A program made the translations under genes and the position numbers. Source: Micromonosporaceae bacterium (GTDB lineage: Bacteria > Actinomycetota > Actinomycetes > Mycobacteriales > Micromonosporaceae). Taken from it: a DNA stretch of 64,000 nucleotides. A model generated the notes under the pieces. It saw nothing but the letters and a program-made list of their open reading frames with translations, had not been told where the DNA came from and ran no database searches. Positions 34,548 through 43,102 of the stretch are shown here, piece by piece; position 1 is the first letter of the stretch, and every line of letters starts with the position of its first letter. The stretch covers positions 1-64,000 of the forward strand of contig JAHRHA010000022.1 in assembly GCA_020027875.1 (NCBI GenBank), written 5' to 3'.

Positions 34548-36136
34548 CTGCGACCCAGCCTCGACCGGCGGCGCTCGCCCAGGATCGAGAGGCGGAGACC
34601 CTCGCACCCGAACGCGGCGCGTTGCCGTCGACCGCCCGAGCGCGCTCGCGGCAAGTTGTCGCCGCGCTCGTCGGCATCGGCGCGGTCGCACTGTTGGCGA
34701 GGGCGTGGCGCCTGGACAATTTGGGCTTCAACAGCGACGAGGCCGTGTACGCCGGACAGGCCGCGTCGCTGGCCGGCAATCCCGGCTACGTCGACATGTT
34801 CCCGGCCTTCCGCGCCCACCCGTTGCTCTTTCAGACAGTCCTATCACCGTTCTATCGGGTGGGCGACGTCGATGTCGTGGGACGTGTCGTGGTGGCCGTC
34901 TTCGGCGTGGCCACGGTGTTCGCCGTGTATCTGCTGGGCACTCGCCTCTATGGGCGACGGGTTGGTCTGCTCGCGGCGCTCCTGTTGGCGGTCATGCCAT
35001 ACCACGTGGTGGTCACGCGCCAGGTCCTGCTGGACGGCCCGATGGTGCTCTTCGCCACGCTCACGCTCTACTGCATGGTCCGGTTCGTGGAGAGCCAGCG
35101 GACGGCCTGGTTCGTCGCCGCCGGCGGCATGCTCGGCGTCTCCATGCTGACCAAGGAATCGTGTGTCGTGCTGGCCGGCGCGGTGTACGCCTTCATCGCG
35201 CTCACCCGCAAGGTACGCCGGCCCGTGCGCCTGTCAATCTTGGCAATCGCCGTCACCGCCGCCGTCGTCGTGGCCCATCCAATATCGCTGGCGCTCGCCG
35301 GGCACACCAGTACCGGTCGGAGCTACCTCGTGTGGCAGCTGTTCCGGCGGCCGAATCACGGCATGAGCTTCTACCTGGATACCGTGCCGGTCGCGATCGG
35401 ACTGCTCGTCGTGGCGTTGGCGCTCGGTGGGCTGTGGTGGCTACGGCGGGAACGCTCGTGGCGGGAGACGCTGTTGTTGTGCTGGATCCTGGCGCCGGTC
35501 CTGTTCTTCCATCTGTGGCCGGTCAAGGGCTTCCAGTACCTGCTCCCCGTGGTGACGCCGCTGGCGATTCTCGCCGCCCGAGGCCTGCTCGGTCTGCCCT
35601 TGCCGCGCCGGCTGTCCGCGCCACGGGTTGCCGCGCGTTCGCGTCTGGTCGCGGTGGCGATCGTGGTGCTGAGCCTCGTCGCCCCGTCGTGGTCGGCGGT
35701 AACCAGCCACAACACCACCACGTTCCTCGCCGGCTCCGGCGGCGTGCCGGGCGGCCGGGAGGCCGGCCGTTGGTTGGCAGCGAACACACCTCCCGGCTCG
35801 GTCGTGCTCACCCTCGGCCCGTCGATGGCGAACATCATCCAGTACTACGGACATCGCCGCAGCTACGGCCTCTCGGTCAGCCCGAATCCGTTGCACCGCA
35901 ATCCCACCTACGTCCCCCTGGCCAACCCGGACTGGGTGCTTCGCCACAACGAACTGCAGTACGTGGTATGGGACGCCTTCTCGGCCGCGCGCTCGTCCTT
36001 CTTCGCCGAGCGCCTGATGACGTTGGTGCGCCGCTATCACGGCCGGGTCGTGCACACCGAGTACGTGGACGGCGCCGGCGCCGACGGCAACCCGACCCGC
36101 ATACCTGTGATCGTCATCTATGAGGTGCGCCCATGA
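34544..36136 (+). CDS. GT-C fold glycosyltransferase (GT39/ArnT-like)
   Basis: 530 residues from ATG 34544, which overlaps the previous stop and has a GGGGAGG site. About a dozen membrane helices. The catalytic external-loop acid pair is D65-E66 in FNSDEAVYAGQAASLAG, and the second conserved loop has VTRQVLLDGPMVLFATL. Enzymes of this class use a polyprenyl-phosphate sugar on the outer face of the membrane to modify protein, lipid or polysaccharide. Such a donor is what the preceding GT2-GtrA fusion should make. The C-terminal ~110 residues form an extracytoplasmic domain with WVLRHNELQYVVWDAFS. Confidence 0.9.
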   Translation: MTATQPRPAALAQDREAETLAPERGALPSTARARSRQVVAALVGIGAVALLARAWRLDNLGFNSDEAVYAGQAASLAGNPGYVDMFPAFRAHPLLFQTVLSPFYRVGDVDVVGRVVVAVFGVATVFAVYLLGTRLYGRRVGLLAALLLAVMPYHVVVTRQVLLDGPMVLFATLTLYCMVRFVESQRTAWFVAAGGMLGVSMLTKESCVVLAGAVYAFIALTRKVRRPVRLSILAIAVTAAVVVAHPISLALAGHTSTGRSYLVWQLFRRPNHGMSFYLDTVPVAIGLLVVALALGGLWWLRRERSWRETLLLCWILAPVLFFHLWPVKGFQYLLPVVTPLAILAARGLLGLPLPRRLSAPRVAARSRLVAVAIVVLSLVAPSWSAVTSHNTTTFLAGSGGVPGGREAGRWLAANTPPGSVVLTLGPSMANIIQYYGHRRSYGLSVSPNPLHRNPTYVPLANPDWVLRHNELQYVVWDAFSAARSSFFAERLMTLVRRYHGRVVHTEYVDGAGADGNPTRIPVIVIYEVRP

Positions 36137-37560
36137 TTGCCCGTGTCACCAGACTGAGCGGCGTTGCCCTGATCGCCGCGGCACTCGCGGTACCACCGGC
36201 GGCTCCGCCAGTGGGTCCGGCAGCGGTTCCACCGGCGGTTCCACCGGCGGTTCCACCGGCGGCTCCACCGGCGGCTCCGGCGACGACCACGCCGATCGAG
36301 CACTTCGTGTTTCTCATGCAGGAGAACCACACCTTCGACAACTACTTCGGCACAAGGCCAGGTGTGGACGGTATTCCGGTCGGCACCTGCATGCCGGTGC
36401 GGCGCGGCACCGCGAAGCCGTGCGTCGAGCCGTACCACATCGGAAACCAGGGCAGTCTCGATCTGGACCACACCGCAAGTGCGTTCCGGATTCAGCACAA
36501 CGGTGGGCGCATGGACGGCTTCGTTGAGGGCGTGAGCACCCAGGGCAAGGACGGCCGTATGGCCATGGCCCACTACGACGACCGCGACCTGCCCTACTAC
36601 TGGAACCTCGCCGATGAGTACGTGCTCTTCGACCGCTACTTCAGCTCGTCGAACTCGGGCAGCATCCGCAATCACATGTACCGGGTCACCGGTGGCCCCG
36701 GCGCGACCGGGAGGGCCGAAACCATTCCGCCCAACGGGTGGGGCAACATCCCGACCATCTTCGACCGGCTTGAGGCCGCCGGCATCAGTTGGAAGTTCTA
36801 TGTGGAGAACTATGACCCGACCATCACCTTCCGCACCAGGCTGTCCGCGCCCGACGTCGACCGGGGTGCGCAGGTCATCTGGGTCCCGCTGCTCGGGTAC
36901 CCCCGCTACCTGGACAACCCCAACCTTTTCGCCAAGATTGTCGACCTGGACGAGTACTACGACGACGCGGCCCGCGGCGACCTTCCCGCCGTGTCCTTCA
37001 TTGCTCCGTCCGGCGACAGCGAACACCCACCGGGCAGCATCCAGGCCGGGCAGAACCTGGTCCGCTCATTGCTGAACCAGCTGATGCGCTCGCCGCTGTG
37101 GAACTCATCGGCGTTCCACTGGTCCTACGACGACTGGGGCGGGTGGTACGACCACGTCGCGCCGCCACAGGTAGACCAGTACGGATACGGCTTCCGGGTG
37201 CCCGCCCTGCTAGTCAGCGCGTACGCCAAACGTGGCCATGTGGACTCGACCACGCTCGACTTCACGTCGGCGTTGAAGTTCATCGAGGTGAATTGGCGAC
37301 TGGCGCCGCTGGCCGACCGCGACCGCAAGGCCAACACGTTCCTGGACGCGTTCGACTTCTCCAGTCCGCCCCGGCAGGCAGTGCTCATTGGCGGGGAACG
37401 CAACCCTCCTCCCGAGATACGAACCAGGTCGGCCGCCGTGTATGGCTCGTATGCAGCCGTGGCCGTACTCGTCGCGCTGTTGGTCGTGTTCGCTGCCAAG
37501 GATCCGTGGCGCCGCCGCCCGCGGGTGCTCGCGACCGACCCGGAGGGAGGTGGCACGTGA
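36133..37560 (+). CDS. Secreted, membrane-anchored PF04185 phosphoesterase (phospholipase C-like)
   Basis: 475 residues, overlapping the previous gene by ATGA. A short signal sequence (RLSGVALIAAALAV) is followed by a Pro/Ala repeat (residues 21-50) and the phosphoesterase domain: FVFLMQENHTFDNYFGT with the metal-binding E-N pair, SGDSEHPPGS, and YDDWGGWYDHVAPP. These match bacterial phospholipase C / acid phosphatase AcpA relatives. A C-terminal helix YAAVAVLVALLVVFAA then a basic tail would tether it to the outer face of the membrane. Substrate is open: phospholipid, or the phosphodiester of a glycolipid made by the neighbours. Confidence 0.9.
   Translation: MIARVTRLSGVALIAAALAVPPAAPPVGPAAVPPAVPPAVPPAAPPAAPATTTPIEHFVFLMQENHTFDNYFGTRPGVDGIPVGTCMPVRRGTAKPCVEPYHIGNQGSLDLDHTASAFRIQHNGGRMDGFVEGVSTQGKDGRMAMAHYDDRDLPYYWNLADEYVLFDRYFSSSNSGSIRNHMYRVTGGPGATGRAETIPPNGWGNIPTIFDRLEAAGISWKFYVENYDPTITFRTRLSAPDVDRGAQVIWVPLLGYPRYLDNPNLFAKIVDLDEYYDDAARGDLPAVSFIAPSGDSEHPPGSIQAGQNLVRSLLNQLMRSPLWNSSAFHWSYDDWGGWYDHVAPPQVDQYGYGFRVPALLVSAYAKRGHVDSTTLDFTSALKFIEVNWRLAPLADRDRKANTFLDAFDFSSPPRQAVLIGGERNPPPEIRTRSAAVYGSYAAVAVLVALLVVFAAKDPWRRRPRVLATDPEGGGT
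36190..36285. repeat. 12-bp tandem repeats coding Pro/Ala linker
   Basis: The unit GTTCCACCGGCG is perfect at 36226-36237, 36238-36249 and 36250-36261, with GCTCCACCGGCG next and degenerate units on both sides. It encodes V/A-P-P-A steps just after the signal segment of the phosphoesterase, probably a cell-wall-spanning spacer. Confidence 0.8.
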
Positions 37561-39800
37561 TCGTGCGTCGGTGCCTCGCCGCCGGCCTGCTGTCGGGCCT
37601 GTTGTTGGCCCTGGCCGCGGCTGCAGCGCCAGCCGCAGCTGCCGCGCCAGCCATGGCTGCCGCGCCCGGTGTGGCATCGGCGGGAACACCCGCACAGGCG
37701 TCGAGCGCAGGCGTGCTCAACCTACAGACGGTGCCACCGCTCAAGGGCGTGGTGGTCAAGGTGGACGGGACGACCGCCCGTTCGGACGCGAATGGGCGAA
37801 TCTCCGTCCCGGTAAGGGACTTCGTTGGTTTGGACAGGCGTCTCACGGTGGTACCGACCCGAATCGCGCCCGACCGTATGGTTGTGTTCGACCGCTTCCG
37901 CGGCCAGCTCTCCCGCGGCGCAAGGGGGCAGGTCGTCGAGCTGGGGGTTCGAACGAGTCGCCGTGTGTCGTGGCAGTTCATGGACCGCTTCGGCGATGAG
38001 GTACCAGTCAGTCGGGTGGCGTCGATGCGGCTGCGTAGCAACACCGGCGAGATCTTCGATCTCACCGGCCAGCGGGTGTCCGAGCCGCTCTGGGTGCCCG
38101 AGAGCCGAACTCAACAGGGTCCCAACGGCCTCGTCTCCAAGCAGCTCTACTACGTCGTAGACGCCGCGGTCATCGATGGAACCTCGGTGGTGAACCGCGC
38201 GCAACAGAGGTTCGTGCCGTGGGAGCAACAGAGCTGGGTGATTCAGGTCCTGTTCTTCCGTGTCTCCTTCGCCGGCAGCGACATGTTGTTCGGCAACCAG
38301 TCCGGCTCCGGCATCGAGCTGACCGGTTCGAACGGCGTCGTCACGCGAATGCCGTTTGGGCCGCGCGGCGCGGTGACCGTCCCGGACCTGCCGCGGGGCA
38401 CTTACGACGTCAAGATCTACGGCGGCGGCATCTCGTTCGCCCGCCCGGTCAGCATCAGCAAGGACCAACAGGTGACCCTCAATGTGATCACCTGGATCGA
38501 TCTCCTTCTCGTCGCCTTGGCCGTGCTGTCGGCCGCTGTTGGGCTCATCGTGCTGGGGCGCCCGCAGGTTCGGACGACTGTTAGCCGGGTGGCCGTTCGC
38601 GCGGCCCGCGATGGCCATTCGCGCTGGCGGCGGCTGCCGACGAGCCGGCGTGCGACGGTCATCGTCGTGCTGATCACGCTGACGCTAGCCGGCCTGCTGC
38701 CCGCCAAGTCAGCCAACGCCCACCCGCCGGACCTGATGTGGTGCTCGGCACCCACGGATCCGGTGCCGGTGCTCGCGTACTACTACATCTGGTTCACGCC
38801 CACATCTTGGAACCGGGGGAAGATCGACTATCCGCTCCTGGGGCGCTACTCTAGCGACGACATCGAGATCATGCGACGCCATGTACGGATGGCCAAGGCG
38901 GCGGGTATCGATGGATTCCTGGTGTCCTGGAAGCACACGCCGCAACTGGATGAACGACTCGCGAAGCTCGTGGACGTGGCACGGACCGAGGATTTCCATC
39001 TGGGCATCGTGTACCAGGGGCTTGACTTCGAACGACAGCCGCTGCCACTGGGAACCGTCGAGACCGATTTCACGCTCTTCGCCGACCAGTACGCCAGCGA
39101 CCCGGTCTTCGACATCTTCGGCAAACCGGTGGTGGTGTGGACGGGCAGCAACCGGCAGACCCGGGCCGAGATTGCGTCCACTGTCGACAGCGTCCGGGGC
39201 CAGCTGCTGATACTCGGCAACGCGAAGAGCGTCGCCGAGATCGAGGCAATCGGGCCGGCGATGGATGGTCAGGCCTACTACTGGTCCTCCGTCGATCCCT
39301 TCAATCGCACCAGCGAGGCCAAGCTGGCCGCCATGTCCCGCGCCGTGCACCTGCAAGGGGGTCTGTGGATCGCGCCGGCCGCACCGGGTTTCGACGCTCG
39401 GCTTGTCGGAGGCGCCAAGGAGGTGGTTCGGCGGGATGGGGACACCATGCGGGCATCCCTGGCCGCGGCGCGCGCATCGGAGCCCGACGCGATCGGCGTG
39501 ATCAGTTGGAACGAGTTCAGCGAGAACACCCACGTCGAGCCGAGTGAACGAAACGGCGCGACCGATCTCAATGTGCTGGCAACCATTCTCGGCGCGCAGA
39601 CCCAGATCGCGGTTCCGGCCGACAGTAGCGAGGCGTTTGGTCGCCCCGCCGGTCTCAGCAGCGGGGAAGCGCTCCTGCTGGCATTCGGCGCGATCGGGCT
39701 CGTTTCGGCTCTCGCTGCTTGGCGCCGCCGCCGATCGAGCCGCGCCGCCGATCTCCGTGACGTCGGACGAGAACAGGTCTCCGCGGAGACTCCGCCATGA
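37557..39800 (+). CDS. Membrane-anchored GH99-like glycan hydrolase with N-terminal beta domain
   Basis: 747 residues from GTG 37557 (GTGA overlap, GGAGGGAGG site). Signal peptide, then a ~320-residue extracytoplasmic beta-rich part with carboxypeptidase-regulatory-like features (PPLKGVVVKVDGTT...DANGRISVPV; LPRGTYDVKIYGGG). Two helices (WIDLLLVALAVLSAAVGLIV and VIVVLITLTLAGLLPA) precede a GH99/GH71-like barrel: VLAYYYIWFTPTSW, MAKAAGIDGFLVSWKHT, and the catalytic-type ISWNEFSENTHVEPSE. A last helix (ALLLAFGAIGLVSALAAW) ends it. Known GH99 enzymes are endo-acting on alpha-mannosides. Probably trims a mannose-type surface glycan made by the operon; specificity is inferred. Confidence 0.85.
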   Translation: MIVRRCLAAGLLSGLLLALAAAAAPAAAAAPAMAAAPGVASAGTPAQASSAGVLNLQTVPPLKGVVVKVDGTTARSDANGRISVPVRDFVGLDRRLTVVPTRIAPDRMVVFDRFRGQLSRGARGQVVELGVRTSRRVSWQFMDRFGDEVPVSRVASMRLRSNTGEIFDLTGQRVSEPLWVPESRTQQGPNGLVSKQLYYVVDAAVIDGTSVVNRAQQRFVPWEQQSWVIQVLFFRVSFAGSDMLFGNQSGSGIELTGSNGVVTRMPFGPRGAVTVPDLPRGTYDVKIYGGGISFARPVSISKDQQVTLNVITWIDLLLVALAVLSAAVGLIVLGRPQVRTTVSRVAVRAARDGHSRWRRLPTSRRATVIVVLITLTLAGLLPAKSANAHPPDLMWCSAPTDPVPVLAYYYIWFTPTSWNRGKIDYPLLGRYSSDDIEIMRRHVRMAKAAGIDGFLVSWKHTPQLDERLAKLVDVARTEDFHLGIVYQGLDFERQPLPLGTVETDFTLFADQYASDPVFDIFGKPVVVWTGSNRQTRAEIASTVDSVRGQLLILGNAKSVAEIEAIGPAMDGQAYYWSSVDPFNRTSEAKLAAMSRAVHLQGGLWIAPAAPGFDARLVGGAKEVVRRDGDTMRASLAAARASEPDAIGVISWNEFSENTHVEPSERNGATDLNVLATILGAQTQIAVPADSSEAFGRPAGLSSGEALLLAFGAIGLVSALAAWRRRRSSRAADLRDVGREQVSAETPP

Positions 39801-40729
39801 GGGCTCGCTGGATTGGCGCGTTGGTGACGGTCGTGGTCCTTCTGGGCGCCGGGGCGGGTTTGGCTGCGCTTCGCCGGACCGGAGCGCCCACCGGCCTGGA
39901 GGTGGTGGTCGCGGCCGTGGGCGACATGGCTTGTTCGGCCAGTTCTGCCCCGGACGGACAGTCGATCGATGGTCCTGCGCTGTGCGTGCACGGTGCCGTC
40001 AGCGACGCGGTGATCGCCGCACGGCCGAGCGTCCTACTCGCCTTGGGTGACATGCAGTACGAGGACGGCGCGCCGGGGGCGTGGGACCCGTACGACCGCA
40101 CGTACGGCCGCCTCCGAGCCATCACCCGGCCGGTGCCCGGAAACCACGAGTACCTGACGCCCGGGGCAACGGGCTACTTCTCGTACTTTGGCGACCTCGC
40201 CGGTCCGGCGGAGCGCGGCTACTACGGGTTCGCCATCGGGTCCTGGTATGGGGTGGCCCTGAACTCCGAGTGCTCCGACGTCGGCGGGTGTGGTGACAGC
40301 TCGCCGCAGGTCGCCTGGCTGCGGCGCGAACTCGCGGAGCATCCCGCGCGGTGCACCCTCGCCTACTGGCACATCCCACGGTTCAGCTCGGGCCATCACG
40401 GAGACCACGACTCCTACGCGACGTTCTGGCGGGTGCTCACCGAGTACGGGGTTGATGTCGTCCTCAATGGACACGACCACAACTACGAGCGCTTCGCGCC
40501 GCTAACCGCCGACGGAGTGCGGGACGACAACAACGGCATCCGATCGTTCGTTGTCGGGACCGGCGGTCGCAATCTGCGTCCGGCCCACGCTCCGCGTGAA
40601 GGCAGCGAGCGGCTCATCGATGACACCTTCGGCTTCCTAGCTTTGAAACTTCGTGGGGACGGCTACACGTGGAGCTTCGTGTCGATCGATGGCGCCATGC
40701 TCGACGGTGGAGAGGACCGATGCCACTGA
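39797..40729 (+). CDS. Exported metallophosphoesterase (purple acid phosphatase-like)
   Basis: 310 residues, ATGA overlap. An N-terminal hydrophobic segment (IGALVTVVVLLGAGAGLAAL) acts as signal or anchor. The two-metal phosphatase motifs follow in order: VAAVGDMAC, LLALGDMQYEDG, RPVPGNHEY, LAYWHIPRFSSG, VLNGHDHNYERFAP. This is the acid-phosphatase-like branch that acts outside the cell, and it carries paired cysteines in ECSDVGGCG. It is last of the overlapped genes and may remove phosphate released or exposed by the PF04185 enzyme, but the substrate is unknown. Confidence 0.92.
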   Translation: MRARWIGALVTVVVLLGAGAGLAALRRTGAPTGLEVVVAAVGDMACSASSAPDGQSIDGPALCVHGAVSDAVIAARPSVLLALGDMQYEDGAPGAWDPYDRTYGRLRAITRPVPGNHEYLTPGATGYFSYFGDLAGPAERGYYGFAIGSWYGVALNSECSDVGGCGDSSPQVAWLRRELAEHPARCTLAYWHIPRFSSGHHGDHDSYATFWRVLTEYGVDVVLNGHDHNYERFAPLTADGVRDDNNGIRSFVVGTGGRNLRPAHAPREGSERLIDDTFGFLALKLRGDGYTWSFVSIDGAMLDGGEDRCH

Positions 40730-40792
40730 CTATTGCGACCAGCCCCGCACCCCCGTCACAACCGTTAGTCACAGCAAGCAGAGGAGTTGTCA

Positions 40793-42328
40793 ATGTCAGG
40801 TCGAGCTAGGGTCCGCGCCGCCGTTGCGCTGATCGGCGGCGTGTTCGGGCTGAGTGTGGTGGCCATGCCGGCGACGCCCGCATTCGCCGCGACCACCTTC
40901 AACCCGGTGGCGGACAGTTACGTCGACGCGTCCAGCCCGAGCACCAACTACGGCACCAAACTGTATGTGCGTGCGGACGCGTCGCCGGTGCGGCGGGCGT
41001 ACCTGCGCTTCGTCGTCTCCGGCGTAGGCTCCGCCGACTCGGCGTTGCTCAAGTTCTACGCGGAGTCATCCAGCAGTGGCGGTATAGAGGTGCGTGGAGT
41101 CAGCAACAACGGGTGGGGCGAGACGACAATCAGCTACAACAATGCGCCCGCGGTCGGCGCCGTCGTCGCCGCCACGGGCGGGATCGCCGCCGGCAGCTGG
41201 GTCACGGTCGACGTGTCGGATCTCGTCACGGGCAACGGCACGTACTCCATCGCGCTGACGACGCCGGACGATACCGCGGTCAAGCTCACGAGCCGTGAGG
41301 GCAGCAACAAGCCACAGATCATAGTGCCCGCCCCGCCGTCGCCATCGCCGTTCCTGGTTAGCAAGGTCGGCTCGTCGTACCGGGCTGTGTCCCAGACGAC
41401 CGGCCTGACGTACAACGGCACGTTGAAGTTCGTGGTGGAGACCGCCGTGCACGACATGGAGGCATACGGTGGCGGACGGGTGAACTTCACCGCCGGCACG
41501 TTCGACTTCGGCGCCGAGTACTTCAAATTCCACGACCTCCGCGACGTCGAGTTCGCCGGGGCGGGGATGAATCTCACGATCATCCAGAACAACAGCAGCG
41601 CCGCCGCCGACACCGAGCCGTTCAACTTCACCGGCGCCGACGGGGTCACCGTGCGCGATCTGACCGTCGCGGCCGGCGGGCCGGTCCGAAACACGAGCGA
41701 CGCACTCGACTTCGACAACGGCAACAACGTGCTTGTCGAGCGGGTCAAGGTGACGGCCTCGCGTGGCCGGGGAATCGTCTTCGATGGCAAGAACGACGCC
41801 TGGCACTCGTTGGGCAATACCGTACGCAATTGTGTGATCACCGGGGTTCCGGGCGACGGCATCGAGCTACTCGCCTCCAGCGAGAACACCATCACCGGGT
41901 GCACCATCACCAACGTGGCGTTCCACGGCATCCAGATCAACAAGGCCTCGCCCATCGCCGACCAGCCGAACAAGAAGTCCAGTGACAACGTCATCACCGG
42001 GAACGTGATCGACCAGGCTGGCCAGGACGGCATCAACGTCGCCAGCGGCGACCGCAACCAGATCACCAACAACATGATCACGAACAGCTCCGATGACACA
42101 TCAGGCCGGGACGGCATCCGGATCACGTCGAGCAACTCGATCACGTGTAACGACAACGTTGTGTCCGGCAACACCGCCACTGACAACCAGATTCCAAAGA
42201 CTCAGAAGTACGGGCTCAACATCGCGAGCTCGCTGTGCAACCGGACGGTGGTCGGTTCCGGCAACAACTTCAACGGCAATCTCGTCGCCAACATCCACGA
42301 TCTCGGCACGGGAACGATCTACCTCTAA
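40793..42328 (+). CDS. Secreted DNRLRE-domain / parallel beta-helix protein
   Basis: 511 residues from ATG 40793 (GAGGAG six bases upstream; a TTG at 40787 is less likely). Signal peptide ends near TPAFA. Residues ~30-180 are a DNRLRE/CBM96-type domain (FNPVADSYVDASSPSTNYGT, AYLRFVVSG). Residues ~200-510 form a right-handed beta-helix with repeated NVITGNVIDQ, NQITNNMITN and NTITGCTITN turns, as in pectate-lyase-like and polysaccharide-modifying proteins. No clear catalytic triad could be picked. It has its own 63-bp upstream gap after the metallophosphoesterase and is followed by a strong terminator. Confidence 0.88.
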   Translation: MSGRARVRAAVALIGGVFGLSVVAMPATPAFAATTFNPVADSYVDASSPSTNYGTKLYVRADASPVRRAYLRFVVSGVGSADSALLKFYAESSSSGGIEVRGVSNNGWGETTISYNNAPAVGAVVAATGGIAAGSWVTVDVSDLVTGNGTYSIALTTPDDTAVKLTSREGSNKPQIIVPAPPSPSPFLVSKVGSSYRAVSQTTGLTYNGTLKFVVETAVHDMEAYGGGRVNFTAGTFDFGAEYFKFHDLRDVEFAGAGMNLTIIQNNSSAAADTEPFNFTGADGVTVRDLTVAAGGPVRNTSDALDFDNGNNVLVERVKVTASRGRGIVFDGKNDAWHSLGNTVRNCVITGVPGDGIELLASSENTITGCTITNVAFHGIQINKASPIADQPNKKSSDNVITGNVIDQAGQDGINVASGDRNQITNNMITNSSDDTSGRDGIRITSSNSITCNDNVVSGNTATDNQIPKTQKYGLNIASSLCNRTVVGSGNNFNGNLVANIHDLGTGTIYL

Positions 42329-42347
42329 CGAGGAGCGTCCACTATGG

Positions 42348-42375
42348 GGCCGCGCCGTCACACGACGGCGCGGCC
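42348..42375. terminator. Perfect 12-bp hairpin after the glycan locus
   Basis: GGCCGCGCCGTC (42348-42359), loop ACAC, GACGGCGCGGCC (42364-42375). It follows the beta-helix gene and faces the remains of the VWA gene. One of the cleanest factor-independent-type hairpins in the window, lacking a T-run. Confidence 0.8.
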
Positions 42376-42383
42376 ATCCGGCG

Positions 42384-42804
42384 TCAGGGCATCCGGGATG
42401 TCCACAGAAGGCTCAGTCCGGCTGCGGCGAGAGCGAACAGCAGGCCTGCTCCCACCGACCATGCCCATACCTCGCGCGGTGTGGTGCGGTGCCCGATCGA
42501 GGAACCGATGTCCTCATACACGCGGCGCAGCTCATCCTGCGAGGCAGCCTGGTAGAACCGGCCACCGGTCAGCTCGGCCAGTGTACCGAGAGCCTGGCGG
42601 TCCACCGGCACAGGTTGCATCATCCCGTAGATTTCGACCTCGCCTTCGTCCGTGCCGAACGCGATGGTGGACACCGGCACGTTGGCCGCCGAGGCGGCTT
42701 TGGCGCCGCCGCCGCCACCCCAGCCCCTTCGGTGCGACCGCGCGCAGCAGTTCGACGTTGGAAAACCGCACCGCCACGGCAGCACGACGCCACTGCCGAC
42801 GGCT
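42384..42804 (-). pseudogene. Gutted VWA-domain (BatA-like) membrane protein gene
   Basis: On the minus strand, RRQWRRAAVAVRFSNVELLR and AVAPKGLGWRRR (42804 down to ~42715) match the segment after the first helix of actinobacterial BatA/VWA membrane proteins. Directly after, in another frame, comes AKAASAANVPVSTIAFGTDE and the family's C-terminus, ELTGGRFYQAASQDELRRVY, IGHRTTPREVWAW and a final helix VGAGLLFALAAAGLSLLW, ending at 42384. The ~200-residue VWA domain that should lie between is missing, as is the first membrane helix. The junction lies in a GGC-repeat, consistent with deletion by slippage or microhomology. No MoxR ATPase gene remains beside it. Confidence 0.85.
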
Positions 42805-43102
42805 GCAAAAACCTGATCACCGCTGGCTCAGCACGACCGTGCCCGCATGCCCGCCCATGTCCCCAGGTTCGCGTGCCGAGAGCTGTTGGTCGCCTGGATC
42901 TGCGGTATCCGAGCCGGGGCCGAGCTGCCGGGATGGGCTGATTAGAGCCAGCCCTGTCGCTTGAACGTCCTCGTCGCTCCAACCCAAGGTTGATCCTGCA
43001 CGATGTACGTAGTGAACCCTCATCCCACGCAGGCCAACTGAGATCAGTCCTCGCTGGATCGAACACGGCGCTGCAAGCGCTCGACGCGTAAGGAGACCAC
43101 TC
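42805..43102. other. No recognisable gene
   Basis: This stretch, upstream of the VWA remnant, holds only overlapping frames without family resemblance and probably contains eroded sequence. Its right end carries the AAGGAG ribosome binding site of the next gene (43103). Confidence 0.5.

Noticed and set aside
34396-36123. Second long plus-strand frame across the GT39 gene
   Set aside because: Its product is an Arg/Gly-rich shadow without membrane helices; the GT-C frame is clearly real.
37098-37556. N-terminal extension of the GH99-like protein (900-residue version)
   Set aside because: It overlaps the phosphoesterase gene in another frame, while GTG 37557 has a strong ribosome binding site and a signal peptide.
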